Positions 9,303-18,092 of a stretch of 64,000 nucleotides of DNA are shown here, in pieces. Origin of the DNA: Oscillatoria sp. SIO1A7. GTDB taxonomy: Bacteria; Cyanobacteriota; Cyanobacteriia; Cyanobacteriales; Laspinemataceae. Both the position numbers and the translations under genes were made by a program. Each line of letters starts with the position of its first letter. Position 1 is the first letter of the stretch. The stretch is from the NCBI GenBank assembly GCA_010672965.1, contig JAAHFN010000024.1, positions 131,635 to 195,634 of the forward strand, in the 5' to 3' direction. The notes beneath the pieces are model-generated. The model was given only the letters and a program-made list of their open reading frames with translations. It did not search any database and was not told the origin of the DNA.

Positions 9303-10700
9303 TTAATTCGCCAGGGAAGCATTGTCAATAGTTGTCGATTCCTTGAGAGCTGGTTCAATCCTCCAGTCTTCAACATCTACAGCATCGGGCAACTCTGTTT
9401 CTAGTAATCGCAAGCGGGGATACCAACTGGCCAACAAAGTTACCAACAAAGTCACGCCGCCTAACAGTATTAGTAAAAGTCCCATACCGCGACCCACTCC
9501 CATGCCAATGAAAGTTCCAATCCGGTTTGCCCAAAGACTATCTGACATCATCATGGGTTCAAAAACTTTCTCCGCTAGGGGTCCGACAATTACAAAACCC
9601 GCAGGTACTGCGATCGCATCTAATGCCGACTTTAATGAAAATACTCGACCTTGGATGTTGAGGTCAACCTTATTTTGGAGAATAGTTTGACAGAAGGTAT
9701 AAAGCACCGGGCGAATCATAGTAAATAGGGTAATACTAATGGTAAAAACAACCAGAGATGACGACCAACCCGCAAACACGAGCAACATTCCATTCACGAG
9801 CATACAGCTATAAATCGCCTTCATGTAGCGCTCTGGGCTTCCCCAAAAGGCGATCGCCAAGCTACCAATTATAGTACCTGCCCCAAAACAGGACAGAATG
9901 CGGCCCAAAATATCATGAGAAGCGACTGTTATTACTAAGGGAGTTGTGATGACATTAATCGAACCCATTTGAAAAAAGGTGAAGCTGGAAATCAGCATGA
10001 TTCCCACTAACCCTGGATATGCTTTGAGATACTTGAGACCGAATAACATATCTGCGATATAAGAACTTTCAGTGGTTTTGTCCTCTATTTTCAGATTAGG
10101 AAAGGTAACTACTAACAGGGGCAAAATTCCGATCGCGAGGCAACCCATCTGTAAAAATAATACGCCTTGGACGTGAATCCAGTCGAGAACTACTGCTCCG
10201 AGAAGCGGTCCCAAAACTCTCGCCATACCGGTTAAAAAACTCATTAAACCATTGGCTCGACCCCAATTTTCTTTTGATACAAGTAAGCTAATAGAAGCAA
10301 ACAGGGCTGTGGTTTGAAAAGCGGCACAAGTCGCTTCCAGGGTGTTAAAAACATAGACATGCCAGGGTTCTAGATGACTATATAGTACTAATAAACCTAA
10401 GACCAAAATCCCTAAAGTAGCACAGAGATCGCTAATGACCATAATCCAGCGGCGGTTCCAGCGGTCTGTTACAATTCCAACCACAGGAGCGAGCAACACG
10501 AAGGGAAGCGTGGCAAAAACACTAATCAACGCAAATTGAATAGCAGATTCTGTGTACTCATAAACCCAAACATTCATCGAAAAGCCAGTTATGGCAGATC
10601 CAGTAGCAGCAACAAGTTGGCCTACCCAAATAAACAAGAACAATCCCATGTCCTGGACTGCTCTGTAAAAAGAGGATTGTTCTGATGAGATATTATTCAT
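9303..10700 (-). CDS. MFS transporter, probable natural-product exporter
   Basis: The 465-residue product is an inner-membrane major facilitator protein with about twelve hydrophobic segments. The loop between helices 2 and 3 carries GIVTDRWNRR, a form of the MFS motif G-x3-D-R-x-x-R-R. The overall pattern, with a start like FLFIWVGQLVAATGSAITGF, matches the macrolide-efflux/EntS-like branch of MFS exporters. It heads the minus-strand run MFS, glycosyltransferase, NRPS with only 4 bp to the next gene, so export of the peptide glycoside is the likely role. Other aeruginosin clusters more often carry an ABC exporter, so the MFS type is a small departure. The substrate is inferred from context only. 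Confidence 0.88.
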   Translation of the reverse strand: MNNISSEQSSFYRAVQDMGLFLFIWVGQLVAATGSAITGFSMNVWVYEYTESAIQFALISVFATLPFVLLAPVVGIVTDRWNRRWIMVISDLCATLGILVLGLLVLYSHLEPWHVYVFNTLEATCAAFQTTALFASISLLVSKENWGRANGLMSFLTGMARVLGPLLGAVVLDWIHVQGVLFLQMGCLAIGILPLLVVTFPNLKIEDKTTESSYIADMLFGLKYLKAYPGLVGIMLISSFTFFQMGSINVITTPLVITVASHDILGRILSCFGAGTIIGSLAIAFWGSPERYMKAIYSCMLVNGMLLVFAGWSSSLVVFTISITLFTMIRPVLYTFCQTILQNKVDLNIQGRVFSLKSALDAIAVPAGFVIVGPLAEKVFEPMMMSDSLWANRIGTFIGMGVGRGMGLLLILLGGVTLLVTLLASWYPRLRLLETELPDAVDVEDWRIEPALKESTTIDNASLAN

Positions 10701-10793
10701 AATTGTCTAAAGGTTTTCGATAGCGAACAAAAGAACATTAATTTATATTTCCTCAAACAAAATTATTTTAAAATAAATTAAAACTTTTGAGGT

Positions 10794-11270
10794 TTAAAAT
10801 TCAGTATTGTTGAAGTTACTGTAGCAATTAACGAGGCTTTTAGCTTCTTTGAGATACTGTTCTAACTGCTTAGGGGTTAACTGAGGTTGGGTTCGCTGTA
10901 ATTTTTCCCAAGATAAGGCTGTGCTTGACTGAGAATCTTGTGTAAAGACCTGCATTGCTTCCCCATCGAAATAGCGCCTGGGTTGGCGTTTGGGGCAAAA
11001 AAGCCTGTCGATGGGTATCGATCGCGCGCCTTCTTCTGGCTTGGAACCATTGGTTTCCAAGGCTTTGGGCGATTGTTTGAGAGCGATGCACTGTTGTCTT
11101 GAAGCCATCCCTAGCCTTTTGCAAGTAAGGAGTAATTGGACCGCTGTTTTCCGACCAAATAAGGGTTTCCTCGCGATTGTTTTGCGTCGCAAGTCACCTT
11201 TTCGCGCATGGGTTCGAGAGAGATTAACCCTTCTTGATTCTGAAGATAGCAGAGAAAAAACTGATGTCAA
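10794..11270 (-). CDS. Hypothetical ORF, doubtful
   Basis: A 158-codon frame opens with TTG and has no recognisable domain. Its basic N-terminal half is poorly protein-like, while the last 50 residues (from MQVFTQDSQ, with QLTPKQLEQYLKEAK) look like a plausible amphipathic helix ending. Other frames are also open here, including an 84-codon one on the same strand and a 103-codon one on the plus strand, which is typical of non-coding or decayed sequence. It could be a small gene starting at an internal ATG, a remnant, or nothing. Confidence 0.25.
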   Translation of the reverse strand: MTSVFSLLSSESRRVNLSRTHARKGDLRRKTIARKPLFGRKTAVQLLLTCKRLGMASRQQCIALKQSPKALETNGSKPEEGARSIPIDRLFCPKRQPRRYFDGEAMQVFTQDSQSSTALSWEKLQRTQPQLTPKQLEQYLKEAKSLVNCYSNFNNTEF

Positions 11271-11573
11271 GAGCTATCGGCATAAAAATAGGAACGGATA
11301 AGAAACCCGATAAAGGAAGTTAAGAAACATGCATATTTCCGTATATTACAATACGAAAACAGATAATAGCTGGTGGAGCGTTTCCCCACCAGCTATTATC
11401 TGTTGTTTTTCAACCTCGCACCTCAGACCCCGCTTTCTCGCCCTTGTTTGCCCTTGTCCGTTCGCCGTCTTATATCATTTCTGTATGAAGCTGCAACAAA
11501 TAACGACCTTTATCCGCCGTTCGGGCGCTCGTCCTGAGCCCGAACGGCAATTAGTCTTAGGGCGTGCAAATTA
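11271..11573. other. Intergenic: strong hairpin and one element end
   Basis: No gene is seen. The segment contains a 17-bp perfect inverted repeat at 11360-11376 and 11386-11402 (arms CAGATAATAGCTGGTGG) followed by TTGTTTTT. It also carries a palindromic element near 11475-11550 whose ends (TGTATGAAGCTGCAAC) and central CCGTTCGGGC arms recur at 30430-30600. Confidence 0.6.
11360..11410 (+). terminator. Perfect 17-bp hairpin with T-rich tail
   Basis: The arms at 11360-11376 and 11386-11402 pair perfectly around a 9-nt loop, and the plus-strand 3' side reads TTGTTTTT. No convincing plus-strand gene ends here, so it may be a relic terminator, a backup for minus-strand readthrough, or the structured part of a small RNA. 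Confidence 0.5.
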
Positions 11574-11605
11574 TAAAAAAAGACTCCTGCAAGCTACAGG
11601 AGTCT
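11574..11605 (-). terminator. Intrinsic terminator of psbC
   Basis: The arms AGACTCCTG at 11581-11589 and CAGGAGTCT at 11597-11605 form a 9-bp perfect stem with a 7-nt loop. On the minus strand it is followed at once by seven U residues (11580-11574). It lies 68 bp past the psbC stop and fits the end of the psbD-psbC transcript. Confidence 0.85.
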
Positions 11606-11672
11606 AGTCTTTGATATTTATGAGTGACGATCGCTCGCCAAACTCATTGCTAAAAATTGCCGATTAGTCCGA

Positions 11673-13055
11673 TTAGTCTAAATCTGGCATTGACATTGCT
11701 GGCTCGTTCTCGCGATCGATACCTTTTTCAAAACCACCAGCAGCGGCGCGAGCGCGACCGGCGTGCCAGAGGTGACCGACCAGGAAGAAGAAGCCGAGAA
11801 TGAAGTGAGCGCCAGCAAGCCAGGCTCGGGGATTAACGTAGTTGAAACCGTTAATATCGGTGATAATGCCACCCACGGAGTTAATAGAACCGTTGGGAGC
11901 GTGAGTCATATACTCAGCAGCGCGGCGAACTTGCCAGGGCTGAATATCATTTTTGAGCTTTCTGAGGTCTAAGCCATTGGGACCGCGTAAGGGCTCCAGC
12001 CAGGGGCCACGGAAATCCCAGAAGCGCATGGTTTCACCGCCGAAGATGATTTCGCCAGTGGGAGAGCGCATCAGGTATTTACCCAGACCAGTTGGACCTT
12101 GAGCAGAACCAATATTAGCACCCAAGCGTTGGTCGCGAACCAAGAAGGTGAAAGCTTGAGCCTGAGAGGCTTCAGCATTAGTCGGACCGTAGAATTCGCT
12201 AGGATAAGCAGTGTTGTTGAACCAGACGAAAGCCGCAGCAATCAAGCCCATCATAGACAGAGCGCCCAAGCTGTAGGAGAGATAAGCTTCTCCAGACCAG
12301 ATGAAGGCGCGACGCACCCAACCAAAAGGCCGGGTAAGGATGTGCCAGATGCCGCCACCGATGCAGATCAGTCCAATCCAGATATGACCGCCGATGATAT
12401 CTTCCATATTATCGACGCCGATAATCCAGCCATCGCCACCGAAGGGAGCGCTGAGCAAATAACCGAAGATGATAGCGGGGTTGAGAGTCGGATTGGTAAT
12501 CACGCGCACGTCGCCGCCACCGGGAGCCCAGCTATCATAGACTCCGCCAAAGAATACGGCTTTGAAGACCAACAACAGAGCGCCACATCCCAAAAGAATG
12601 AGGTGGTAGCCAATAATATTGGTCATCTGGTTCTTGTCCTTCCAGTCATACCCAAAGAATTCAGAGTATTCTTCCAGGGTGTCTGGACCGCGAAGGGCGT
12701 GATAGATACCGCCAAGACCTAAGACTGCAGAGGAGATGATGTGCAGAACACCAACCACAAAGTAGGGGAAGGTATCGATCACTTCACCACCAGGGCCCAC
12801 ACCGAAGCCGAGGGTGGCAAGGTGAGGCAGCAGGATTGCGCCCTGCTCGTACATGGGTTTTTCAGGAACGAAGTGAGCGACCTCAAATAGGGTCATCGCT
12901 CCGGTCCAAAATACAATTAGGCCAGCATGGGCAACATGAGCGCCCAGGAGCTTACCGGATAGGTCGATTAGACGAGCGTTACCAGACCACCAGGCAAACC
13001 CTGTGCTTTCTTGGTCCCGTCCGCCAACTACTGCACTGCCAAAAGACGTTTGCAC
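11673..13055 (-). CDS. psbC: Photosystem II CP43 protein
   Basis: This is the 460-residue chlorophyll-binding inner antenna of photosystem II, a thylakoid membrane protein with six helices that also ligates the Mn4CaO5 cluster. The ligand region [10 protein letters not shown] retains the Glu and Arg (Glu354/Arg357 in the usual numbering), and the conserved ends [12 protein letters not shown] and SMPDLD are present. The start codon is GTG (CAC at 13053-13055) with an AGAGG Shine-Dalgarno at 13065-13069 and a 9-nt spacer. In most cyanobacteria and plastids psbC starts at a GTG inside the end of psbD. Here the genes are separated by 110 bp, so psbC depends on its own ribosome binding site. Substitutions such as SAPFGGDGW and AGAHFILG suggest some divergence from the commonest CP43 form. 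Confidence 0.98.
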   Translation of the reverse strand: MQTSFGSAVVGGRDQESTGFAWWSGNARLIDLSGKLLGAHVAHAGLIVFWTGAMTLFEVAHFVPEKPMYEQGAILLPHLATLGFGVGPGGEVIDTFPYFVVGVLHIISSAVLGLGGIYHALRGPDTLEEYSEFFGYDWKDKNQMTNIIGYHLILLGCGALLLVFKAVFFGGVYDSWAPGGGDVRVITNPTLNPAIIFGYLLSAPFGGDGWIIGVDNMEDIIGGHIWIGLICIGGGIWHILTRPFGWVRRAFIWSGEAYLSYSLGALSMMGLIAAAFVWFNNTAYPSEFYGPTNAEASQAQAFTFLVRDQRLGANIGSAQGPTGLGKYLMRSPTGEIIFGGETMRFWDFRGPWLEPLRGPNGLDLRKLKNDIQPWQVRRAAEYMTHAPNGSINSVGGIITDINGFNYVNPRAWLAGAHFILGFFFLVGHLWHAGRARAAAGGFEKGIDRENEPAMSMPDLD

Positions 13056-13069
13056 TTGCTAAAACCTCT
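13056..13069 (-). promoter_or_regulatory. Independent Shine-Dalgarno of psbC
   Basis: AGAGG on the minus strand (13069-13065), 9 nt before the GTG start, gives psbC its own initiation signal, which matters because the usual overlap with psbD is missing. Confidence 0.75.
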
Positions 13070-13165
13070 TTTTTCGTCAAAGAAACAATGAATTAGTGAG
13101 ATTTTGGAGATTTTAGATTTTAGATGCAATAAGAACCTAAAACCTAAAATCTAAAATCCAAAACT
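13056..13165. repeat. psbD-psbC spacer with AAAATCTAAA inverted repeat
   Basis: The 110-bp spacer contains GATTTTAGATTTTAGA near 13111-13123 and its partner TCTAAAATC near 13148-13157, built of the same A/T-rich heptad-like units found in other intergenic regions (16300, 24000, 51860). It looks inserted between two normally overlapping genes and could fold as a weak hairpin. Confidence 0.6.
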
Positions 13166-14221
13166 TTACAGAGCGTTACCGCGAGGCAGAACCTCTTCAG
13201 GGAAGATGAAGTTCTGATGCGGCTGGTCTGCTGGAGACATCCAAGCCCGAATCCCTTCGTTGAGCAGAATGTTCTTGGTGTAGAACGTTTCAAACTCTGG
13301 GTCTTCGGCAGCTCGCAGCTCTTGGGATACGAAGTCATAGGCCCGCAAGTTTAAGGCCAGACCCACGATTCCTATCGAGCAGAACCACAAGCCGGTTACT
13401 GGCACGAACAGCATGAAGAAGTGCAGCCAACGCTTGTTAGAGAAAGCAATCCCAAATATTTGAGACCAGAATCGGTTGGCCGTAACCATCGAGTAGGTCT
13501 CTTCTGCTTGGGTCGGTTCAAAGGCGCGGAAGGTATTAGATCCTTCCCCATCCTGGAACAGAGTATTCTCTACCGTAGCGCCGTGAATGGCACAGAGTAG
13601 GGCTCCTCCTAGGATTCCTGCTACTCCCATCATGTGGAATGGGTTCAAGGTCCAGTTGTGGAACCCTTGCAAGAAGAGAATGAAGCGGAATATTCCGGCT
13701 ACCCCGAACGATGGTCCAAAGAACCAGCCTGACTGTCCCAAGGGGTACATCAGGAACACGCTGATGAATACCGCAATCGGTCCAGTGAAGGCTAGGGCGT
13801 TATAGGGCCGAATTCCTACCAAACGGGCGATTTCTAGCTGACGCAGGCAGAAGCCAATCAGACCGAATGCACCGTGTAGGGCTAGGAATGTCCATAGACC
13901 TCCGAGTTGGCACCAGCGCACGAAATCCCATTGTGCTTCTGGCCCCCATAGAAACAGCAGGGAATGTCCCAAGCTGTTGGCTGGACTCGATACTGCTACG
14001 GTTAGGAAGTTGCAGCCTTCGAGGTAGGAGCTGGCCAACCCGTGGGTGTACCAGGATGTTACAAAGGTGGTGCCGGTGAGCCATCCACCTATGGCCAGGT
14101 AGGCACAGGGGAAGAGCAATATGCCCGACCAGCCTACGAATACGAAGCGATCGCGCTTCAACCAGTCGTCGAGGACGTCAAACCATCCTCGCTCCTGAGT
14201 TAGTCCAATAGCGGCTGTCAT
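13166..14221 (-). CDS. psbD: Photosystem II D2 protein
   Basis: The 351-residue D2 reaction-centre subunit binds the special-pair chlorophyll, QA and the redox-active tyrosine D. The tyrosine D region (RPYNALAF), the special-pair histidine region ([14 protein letters not shown]) and the C-terminus [10 protein letters not shown] are all present, and the length is normal. The codons for Pro-Arg-Gly-Asn near the end read CCT-CGC-GGT-AAC. The usual CGTGGT form, which supplies the GTG start of psbC, is therefore absent, in line with the detached psbC 110 bp downstream. Some residues vary from the common form (for example W at WGPEAQWDF and C at GFCLRQ). It is transcribed divergently from ycf4 across a 184-bp spacer. 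Confidence 0.98.
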   Translation of the reverse strand: MTAAIGLTQERGWFDVLDDWLKRDRFVFVGWSGILLFPCAYLAIGGWLTGTTFVTSWYTHGLASSYLEGCNFLTVAVSSPANSLGHSLLFLWGPEAQWDFVRWCQLGGLWTFLALHGAFGLIGFCLRQLEIARLVGIRPYNALAFTGPIAVFISVFLMYPLGQSGWFFGPSFGVAGIFRFILFLQGFHNWTLNPFHMMGVAGILGGALLCAIHGATVENTLFQDGEGSNTFRAFEPTQAEETYSMVTANRFWSQIFGIAFSNKRWLHFFMLFVPVTGLWFCSIGIVGLALNLRAYDFVSQELRAAEDPEFETFYTKNILLNEGIRAWMSPADQPHQNFIFPEEVLPRGNAL

Positions 14222-14405
14222 ATGCTTTTGTTTCGCCTAACTTGTCTTGCTTTAGGAGTTTTCCCAGCTTTTTCATTAACTTAACATAACTATACACAGC
14301 TTACATAAATTTAGCAAACCTGTGGCTAAAATTTTTGAGATAAAGGGGCATACAGAGCCTGCGCAGCCCTTATATACTGCGCTTATATACCTTTAGAGGA
14401 GTTCC
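14222..14405. promoter_or_regulatory. Divergent psbD / ycf4 promoter region
   Basis: This 184-bp A/T-rich spacer separates two divergent photosynthesis genes and must hold both promoters. An imperfect hairpin GCGCAG..CTGCGC lies at 14361-14382 in the ycf4 leader, and AGAGGAG at 14395-14401 is a strong ribosome binding site 4 nt before the ycf4 ATG. I could not assign -10 or -35 boxes with confidence. Confidence 0.55.
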
Positions 14406-14975
14406 ATGACGGCAAACACGACACCCAACTTAGGCGATCGCGTCCTGGTACAGCAGATAATTGGGTCTCGCCGCCTCAGCAATTATTGGTGGGCCAGCGT
14501 TATTTCTTTGGGGGCTGCTGGTTTTTTCCTGGCTGGCATTTCCAGCTATCTCCAAGTCAACCTCCTACCCTTGAGCAACCCCAGTCAGCTTATCTTTATC
14601 CCCCAAGGGATAGCAATGGGATTTTACGGGGTAGTCGGGACTATACTGGGCCTTTATCTTTGGCTTACCATTCTCTGGGATGTGGGGGGCGGCTATAACG
14701 AATTTAACCGGGAAACCAGTCAAGTACGCATTTTCCGCTGGGGATTTCCTGGCAAAAATCGCAAGCTTGACATTACCTATCCCACTTCTGACGTTCAAGC
14801 CATTCGCGTAGAAATCAAAGAAGGACTCAATCCCCGTCGCACCCTTTATCTGCGTCTTAAAGGTCGCAATCCTATCCCCCTAACTCGGGTAGGACAGCCC
14901 CTACCTCTGTCGGAATTGGAAAATCAGGGGGCAGAGCTGGCCCGCTTCCTAGAAGTACCCCTAGAAGGTTTGTAA
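14406..14975 (+). CDS. ycf4: Photosystem I assembly protein Ycf4
   Basis: The 189-residue thylakoid membrane protein helps assemble photosystem I. It has two transmembrane helices (about residues 28-48 and 70-92) followed by a hydrophilic C-terminal domain with the family motifs [20 protein letters not shown] and ALYLRLKG-like TLYLRLKGR. Length is typical of cyanobacterial Ycf4. The start is fixed by a strong AGAGGAG 4 nt upstream. Its divergent pairing with psbD links photosystem I assembly with photosystem II core synthesis. Confidence 0.95.
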   Translation: MTANTTPNLGDRVLVQQIIGSRRLSNYWWASVISLGAAGFFLAGISSYLQVNLLPLSNPSQLIFIPQGIAMGFYGVVGTILGLYLWLTILWDVGGGYNEFNRETSQVRIFRWGFPGKNRKLDITYPTSDVQAIRVEIKEGLNPRRTLYLRLKGRNPIPLTRVGQPLPLSELENQGAELARFLEVPLEGL

Positions 14976-15495
14976 AAGCGTTTCTAGTGGTTTGGAAAAG
15001 CTAAAAGCCGATCGGCTGAAAAAATATCGCTATAACTCTCTGTGCGAGAGGCGCAGCGAGGCAAAGCCAAAAGCGATCGTTTCGTTGGGTTTTGCCTCGC
15101 CGGCCCTCTCGCTACAGAGCCGGACAGTTGATTATCCAACAGCTAGAAGCTTTTTGATATTGACATTTTTGGCGCAATATTTTGGGCGCAATATTTTGGG
15201 CGCAATATTTTGGGCACGAGGTTTTTGGTGCAATATTTTGGGCGAACTTAACAAAAGTTCAAGACTTATTAATTTTTGGGATAGGAGTTCGTAAAGGAGT
15301 AATTCATAAGGGGCCTTACTGGTATGGGCGATCGCTTCGTATTCGGAGAATCGGCTTACTGCTATACAGGGAAAGCGGGGAGGTTTACTTTCAAAATTTG
15401 ACAGTTCGCTATCTTAAAAATGGCCCTTTATGACGGAACTGTCTGGCCTCCAGATGATTCAGCAATGCTGGTTGTATTTTATGTAGAGATAAAAA
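14976..15495. repeat. Intergenic with 14-bp direct repeats
   Basis: No gene is seen. Between about 15171 and 15241 the unit GCAATATTTTGGGC is repeated four times (three in immediate tandem and one after a diverged unit). A further segment at 15035-15120 has inverted GAGGCAAAGCC / TTTTGCCTCG arms resembling the other palindromic elements of this genome. Confidence 0.7.
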
Positions 15496-16251
15496 ATGGA
15501 TTGGAAACTGCGGCACGCTTTTGTGTCTTTTACGATCGCGATCGCTTTGCTTGTTGTGGGATGCAGTCCTGATGGAGTCGCCTCCCAATCTACCTCGAAG
15601 CCCAAGGCAGAAGATGCCTCCCAGGTTTCCCTGGCCGAATCCGGATGCCAGCAAATAGATGAATTACCCAAGTTAGAAGGAAAAGCTACGGTAGTGCTGG
15701 AGGTCAAAGGAAAACCCATCAAGATTGAAGTGGATGGCACCAATGCGCCTATGACTGCTGGCAATTTTGTGGATCTCGTCGAGCGAGGCATCTATAATGG
15801 ACTGGCTTTTCACCGGGTCGTGCGGGATCCGAAACCCTTTGTGGTTCAGGGTGGCGACCCCCAAGGCAAAGACCCTGATTTCCCCTTAGCTCGCTTGGGG
15901 ACGGGGGGATTTGTCGATCCAGAAACGGGTCAGCGTCGTTATATTTGTTTGGAGATTAAGCCGGAAGGGGCAGAAACTCCCATCTACAGCCAAACATTCC
16001 AGATGGCTGGGATTGGCAAAGCGCCGCAGTTGCAACATAGTCGGGGCGCGGTGGCAATGGCCAGATCCCAAGCACCGGATTCGGCTTCGTCGCAGTTTTA
16101 CATTACTTTGGCAGCTCAGCCCTTCTTGGATGGCAACTATGCCGTTTTTGGCTATGTGACGGAAGGTATGGATGTGGTTGACGAGATAGAACAGGGCGAT
16201 CGCATCGAGTCTGCCACCGTCATTGATGGTTTGGAAAATCTGAAGAATTAA
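15496..16251 (+). CDS. Cyclophilin-type peptidyl-prolyl isomerase, lipoprotein
   Basis: The 251-residue protein catalyses proline cis-trans isomerisation, probably in the periplasm or thylakoid lumen. The N-terminus is a lipoprotein signal: a hydrophobic stretch to about residue 22, then LVVGC with the acylated cysteine near position 23. The cyclophilin domain (about residues 60-248) includes PMTAGNFVDLVERGIYNG, FHRVV, FVVQGGDPQG and the late DSASSQFYITL motif. It is a bacterial-type cyclophilin with inserted loops such as GFVDPETGQRRY. It stands alone on the plus strand between repeat-rich spacers. Confidence 0.93.
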   Translation: MDWKLRHAFVSFTIAIALLVVGCSPDGVASQSTSKPKAEDASQVSLAESGCQQIDELPKLEGKATVVLEVKGKPIKIEVDGTNAPMTAGNFVDLVERGIYNGLAFHRVVRDPKPFVVQGGDPQGKDPDFPLARLGTGGFVDPETGQRRYICLEIKPEGAETPIYSQTFQMAGIGKAPQLQHSRGAVAMARSQAPDSASSQFYITLAAQPFLDGNYAVFGYVTEGMDVVDEIEQGDRIESATVIDGLENLKN

Positions 16252-16280
16252 TAGGCATCGGGCATCGGGCATTGGGCATC
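16252..16280. repeat. GGGCATTGGGCATCGG short tandem repeat
   Basis: The 7-bp unit GGGCATC/T is repeated directly behind the cyclophilin stop. The same family recurs at 16491-16515, 20235-20300, 28930-29040, 33766-33806, 46616-46690, 59098-59127 and 63739-63775. Confidence 0.8.
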
Positions 16281-16503
16281 GGGCATAGAGAGGTTTGAAT
16301 TTTGAATTTTTAGTTTTGAGTTTTAAGTCTTGAGGAGTTAGGCTTTCTTATAGAGTCGTTTGCGCTAGGCGCATCCGCAATGTACCGTATGACATCCGGT
16401 GCTGCTACATAAAGAGCCTATGGGTAAATCCTGGTTGAAATACAATTATTTAATTTAAAACTCAAAACTTAAAACTTAAAAGTCTCCCAATGCCCAATTC
16501 CCA

Positions 16504-17706
16504 ATGCCCAATGCCCCATTCCCTCCTTTGGAAATAGCTGTCACTGGTATTGGTTTGATTTCGGCCTTGGGCGAAAGCTTGGAGGCAACTTGGTTGCGTC
16601 TTCTGGCTGGGGATTCGGCTATCTCGCTCCAGCAACCTTTTCCAGAGTTAGAACCGCGACCTCTAGCGCCGATTGGCTCGATTCCCGCTTCGGTGAAGAA
16701 TTTAGCTACTTTGGCGGCAAAAACAGCAATTAAAGATGCCGGTTTAAAGCTGCCCCTGCCAGATTTTGGAGTGGCGATCGGTTCTAGCCGGGGTTCCCAG
16801 GGATATTGGGAAGAGGTAGGGCAACTATACCAAAAGCAAGAGAATAATTTGGGGGAAGAAAGCCTGCCGGAGCAGCTTTTATGGTTGGACAATTTGCCTA
16901 ATGCAGGGGCGATCGCAGTTGCACGTCTGGTGGGAGCTACCGGGCCGGTGCTTGCGCCGATGGGTGCTTGCGCTACGGGGATATGGGCGATCGCCAGGGC
17001 TTGCGAACTGATAGAAACTGGCGAATGCTTTTGCGCGATCGCTGGTGCTGTAGAAGCGCCGATAACTCCGCTGACTCTGGCCGGTTTTCGTCAAATGAGA
17101 GCCCTAGCCAAAACAGGTTGCTATCCTTTCGACCGGCGTCGAGAAGGATTGGTGTTGGGAGAAGGAGGTGCGATTTTTGTTTTGGAATCTGCGGAATTGG
17201 CCAAAAGCAGATCGGCTCGGGTTTATGGCCATATCAAGGGTTTTGCTTTTACTGCAGATGCTTATCATGGCAACGTACCGGAGCCAGCAGGAAAAGCTGC
17301 TCTGACTGCTATTCGGCAATGTCTCGATCGCAGCCATCTTTCTACTAAGGATATTGACTATATTCACGCCCACGGCACTAGCACCAAGCTTAACGATCGA
17401 TCTGAGGCGCACTTGATTCAAATGCTTTTTCCTCAAGGTGTGCCCCTAAGTTCTACGAAGGGGGCAACAGGTCATACCCTCGGAGCTTCTGGGGCTTTGG
17501 GTGCGGCTTTCTGTCTGATGGCTTTGCAAGATGGAATTCTGCCTCCTTGCGTCGGCTGCGAGGAGCCGGAGTTTGATTTGGATCTGGTGCGGGTGGCGCG
17601 TCGGCTTGCGGTGAGGAATGCTTTGTGTTTGAGTTTTGGCTTTGGCGGTCAGAATGCTGCGATCGCCTTGGGACGAGGAAGGAATTTCGGTCTTATGATA
17701 AATTAA
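16504..17706 (+). CDS. Beta-ketoacyl-ACP synthase (FabF-like)
   Basis: This 400-residue thiolase-fold condensing enzyme joins acyl and malonyl-ACP units in fatty acid or related synthesis. The catalytic triad is intact: Cys156 in MGACATG, His290 in HAHGTS and His324 in KGATGHTLGASG. The C-terminal SFGFGGQNAAI motif is also typical. It is slightly shorter than housekeeping FabF (about 415) and lies alone with no fab genes or acyl carrier protein nearby, so it is more likely a second KAS II-type enzyme. The start ATG and codons 1-6 lie in a copy of the dispersed ATGCCCAAT repeat, so the N-terminus MPNAPFP appears repeat-derived. Confidence 0.93.
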   Translation: MPNAPFPPLEIAVTGIGLISALGESLEATWLRLLAGDSAISLQQPFPELEPRPLAPIGSIPASVKNLATLAAKTAIKDAGLKLPLPDFGVAIGSSRGSQGYWEEVGQLYQKQENNLGEESLPEQLLWLDNLPNAGAIAVARLVGATGPVLAPMGACATGIWAIARACELIETGECFCAIAGAVEAPITPLTLAGFRQMRALAKTGCYPFDRRREGLVLGEGGAIFVLESAELAKSRSARVYGHIKGFAFTADAYHGNVPEPAGKAALTAIRQCLDRSHLSTKDIDYIHAHGTSTKLNDRSEAHLIQMLFPQGVPLSSTKGATGHTLGASGALGAAFCLMALQDGILPPCVGCEEPEFDLDLVRVARRLAVRNALCLSFGFGGQNAAIALGRGRNFGLMIN

Positions 17707-18092
17707 AAACTGGATTAAATAAAACAAGGTACATTGCGTATAAACAACAGAAAACATACGACCTAAGCAGGGATTGCTGAATAATAATTCTGAGAGAGCC
17801 GGTTTTTGGGCTACAAGGCCGGAAAATAGTAGGGAAAGACCCGAAAAGCCCCGCAGGACCGCGAGAATCGGGAGGGAGGATGCAGTCCCGAGGCTTATCG
17901 CCCGTAATGCCGGAAATAGCCACAAAGGGTCCCCTAAAAATAACGTGCAAGGATTTTCCGAAGCGTGAGGCCGATTTTATTGCACTTTCCCGGCTATAAA
18001 ACAGCCTCAAATCCTTACCAAACTTGGGTTTTAGATTTATACAGCAAGCCCTGCATATTATAAGTAAGTAACCAAAATGACAAACGCTCAAA
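17707..18092. other. Intergenic, GC-rich structured stretch
   Basis: No convincing gene. The part 17795-17995 is richer in G and C than its surroundings, lacks HIP1 sites and has several complementary blocks (for example GAAAAGCCCC, GGACCGCGAG, CGAGGCTTATCGCC). It may be a structured RNA or a decayed element. Confidence 0.35.

Noticed and set aside
12099..12722. 207-codon frame antisense to psbC
   Set aside because: It is the complement of a highly conserved coding region with no domain, promoter or ribosome binding site of its own.
11673..14221. Far-red photoacclimation (FaRLiP) psbC2/psbD3 cluster
   Set aside because: No rfpABC, apc or psaA2-like paralogues surround the pair, and both proteins are close to standard CP43 and D2.
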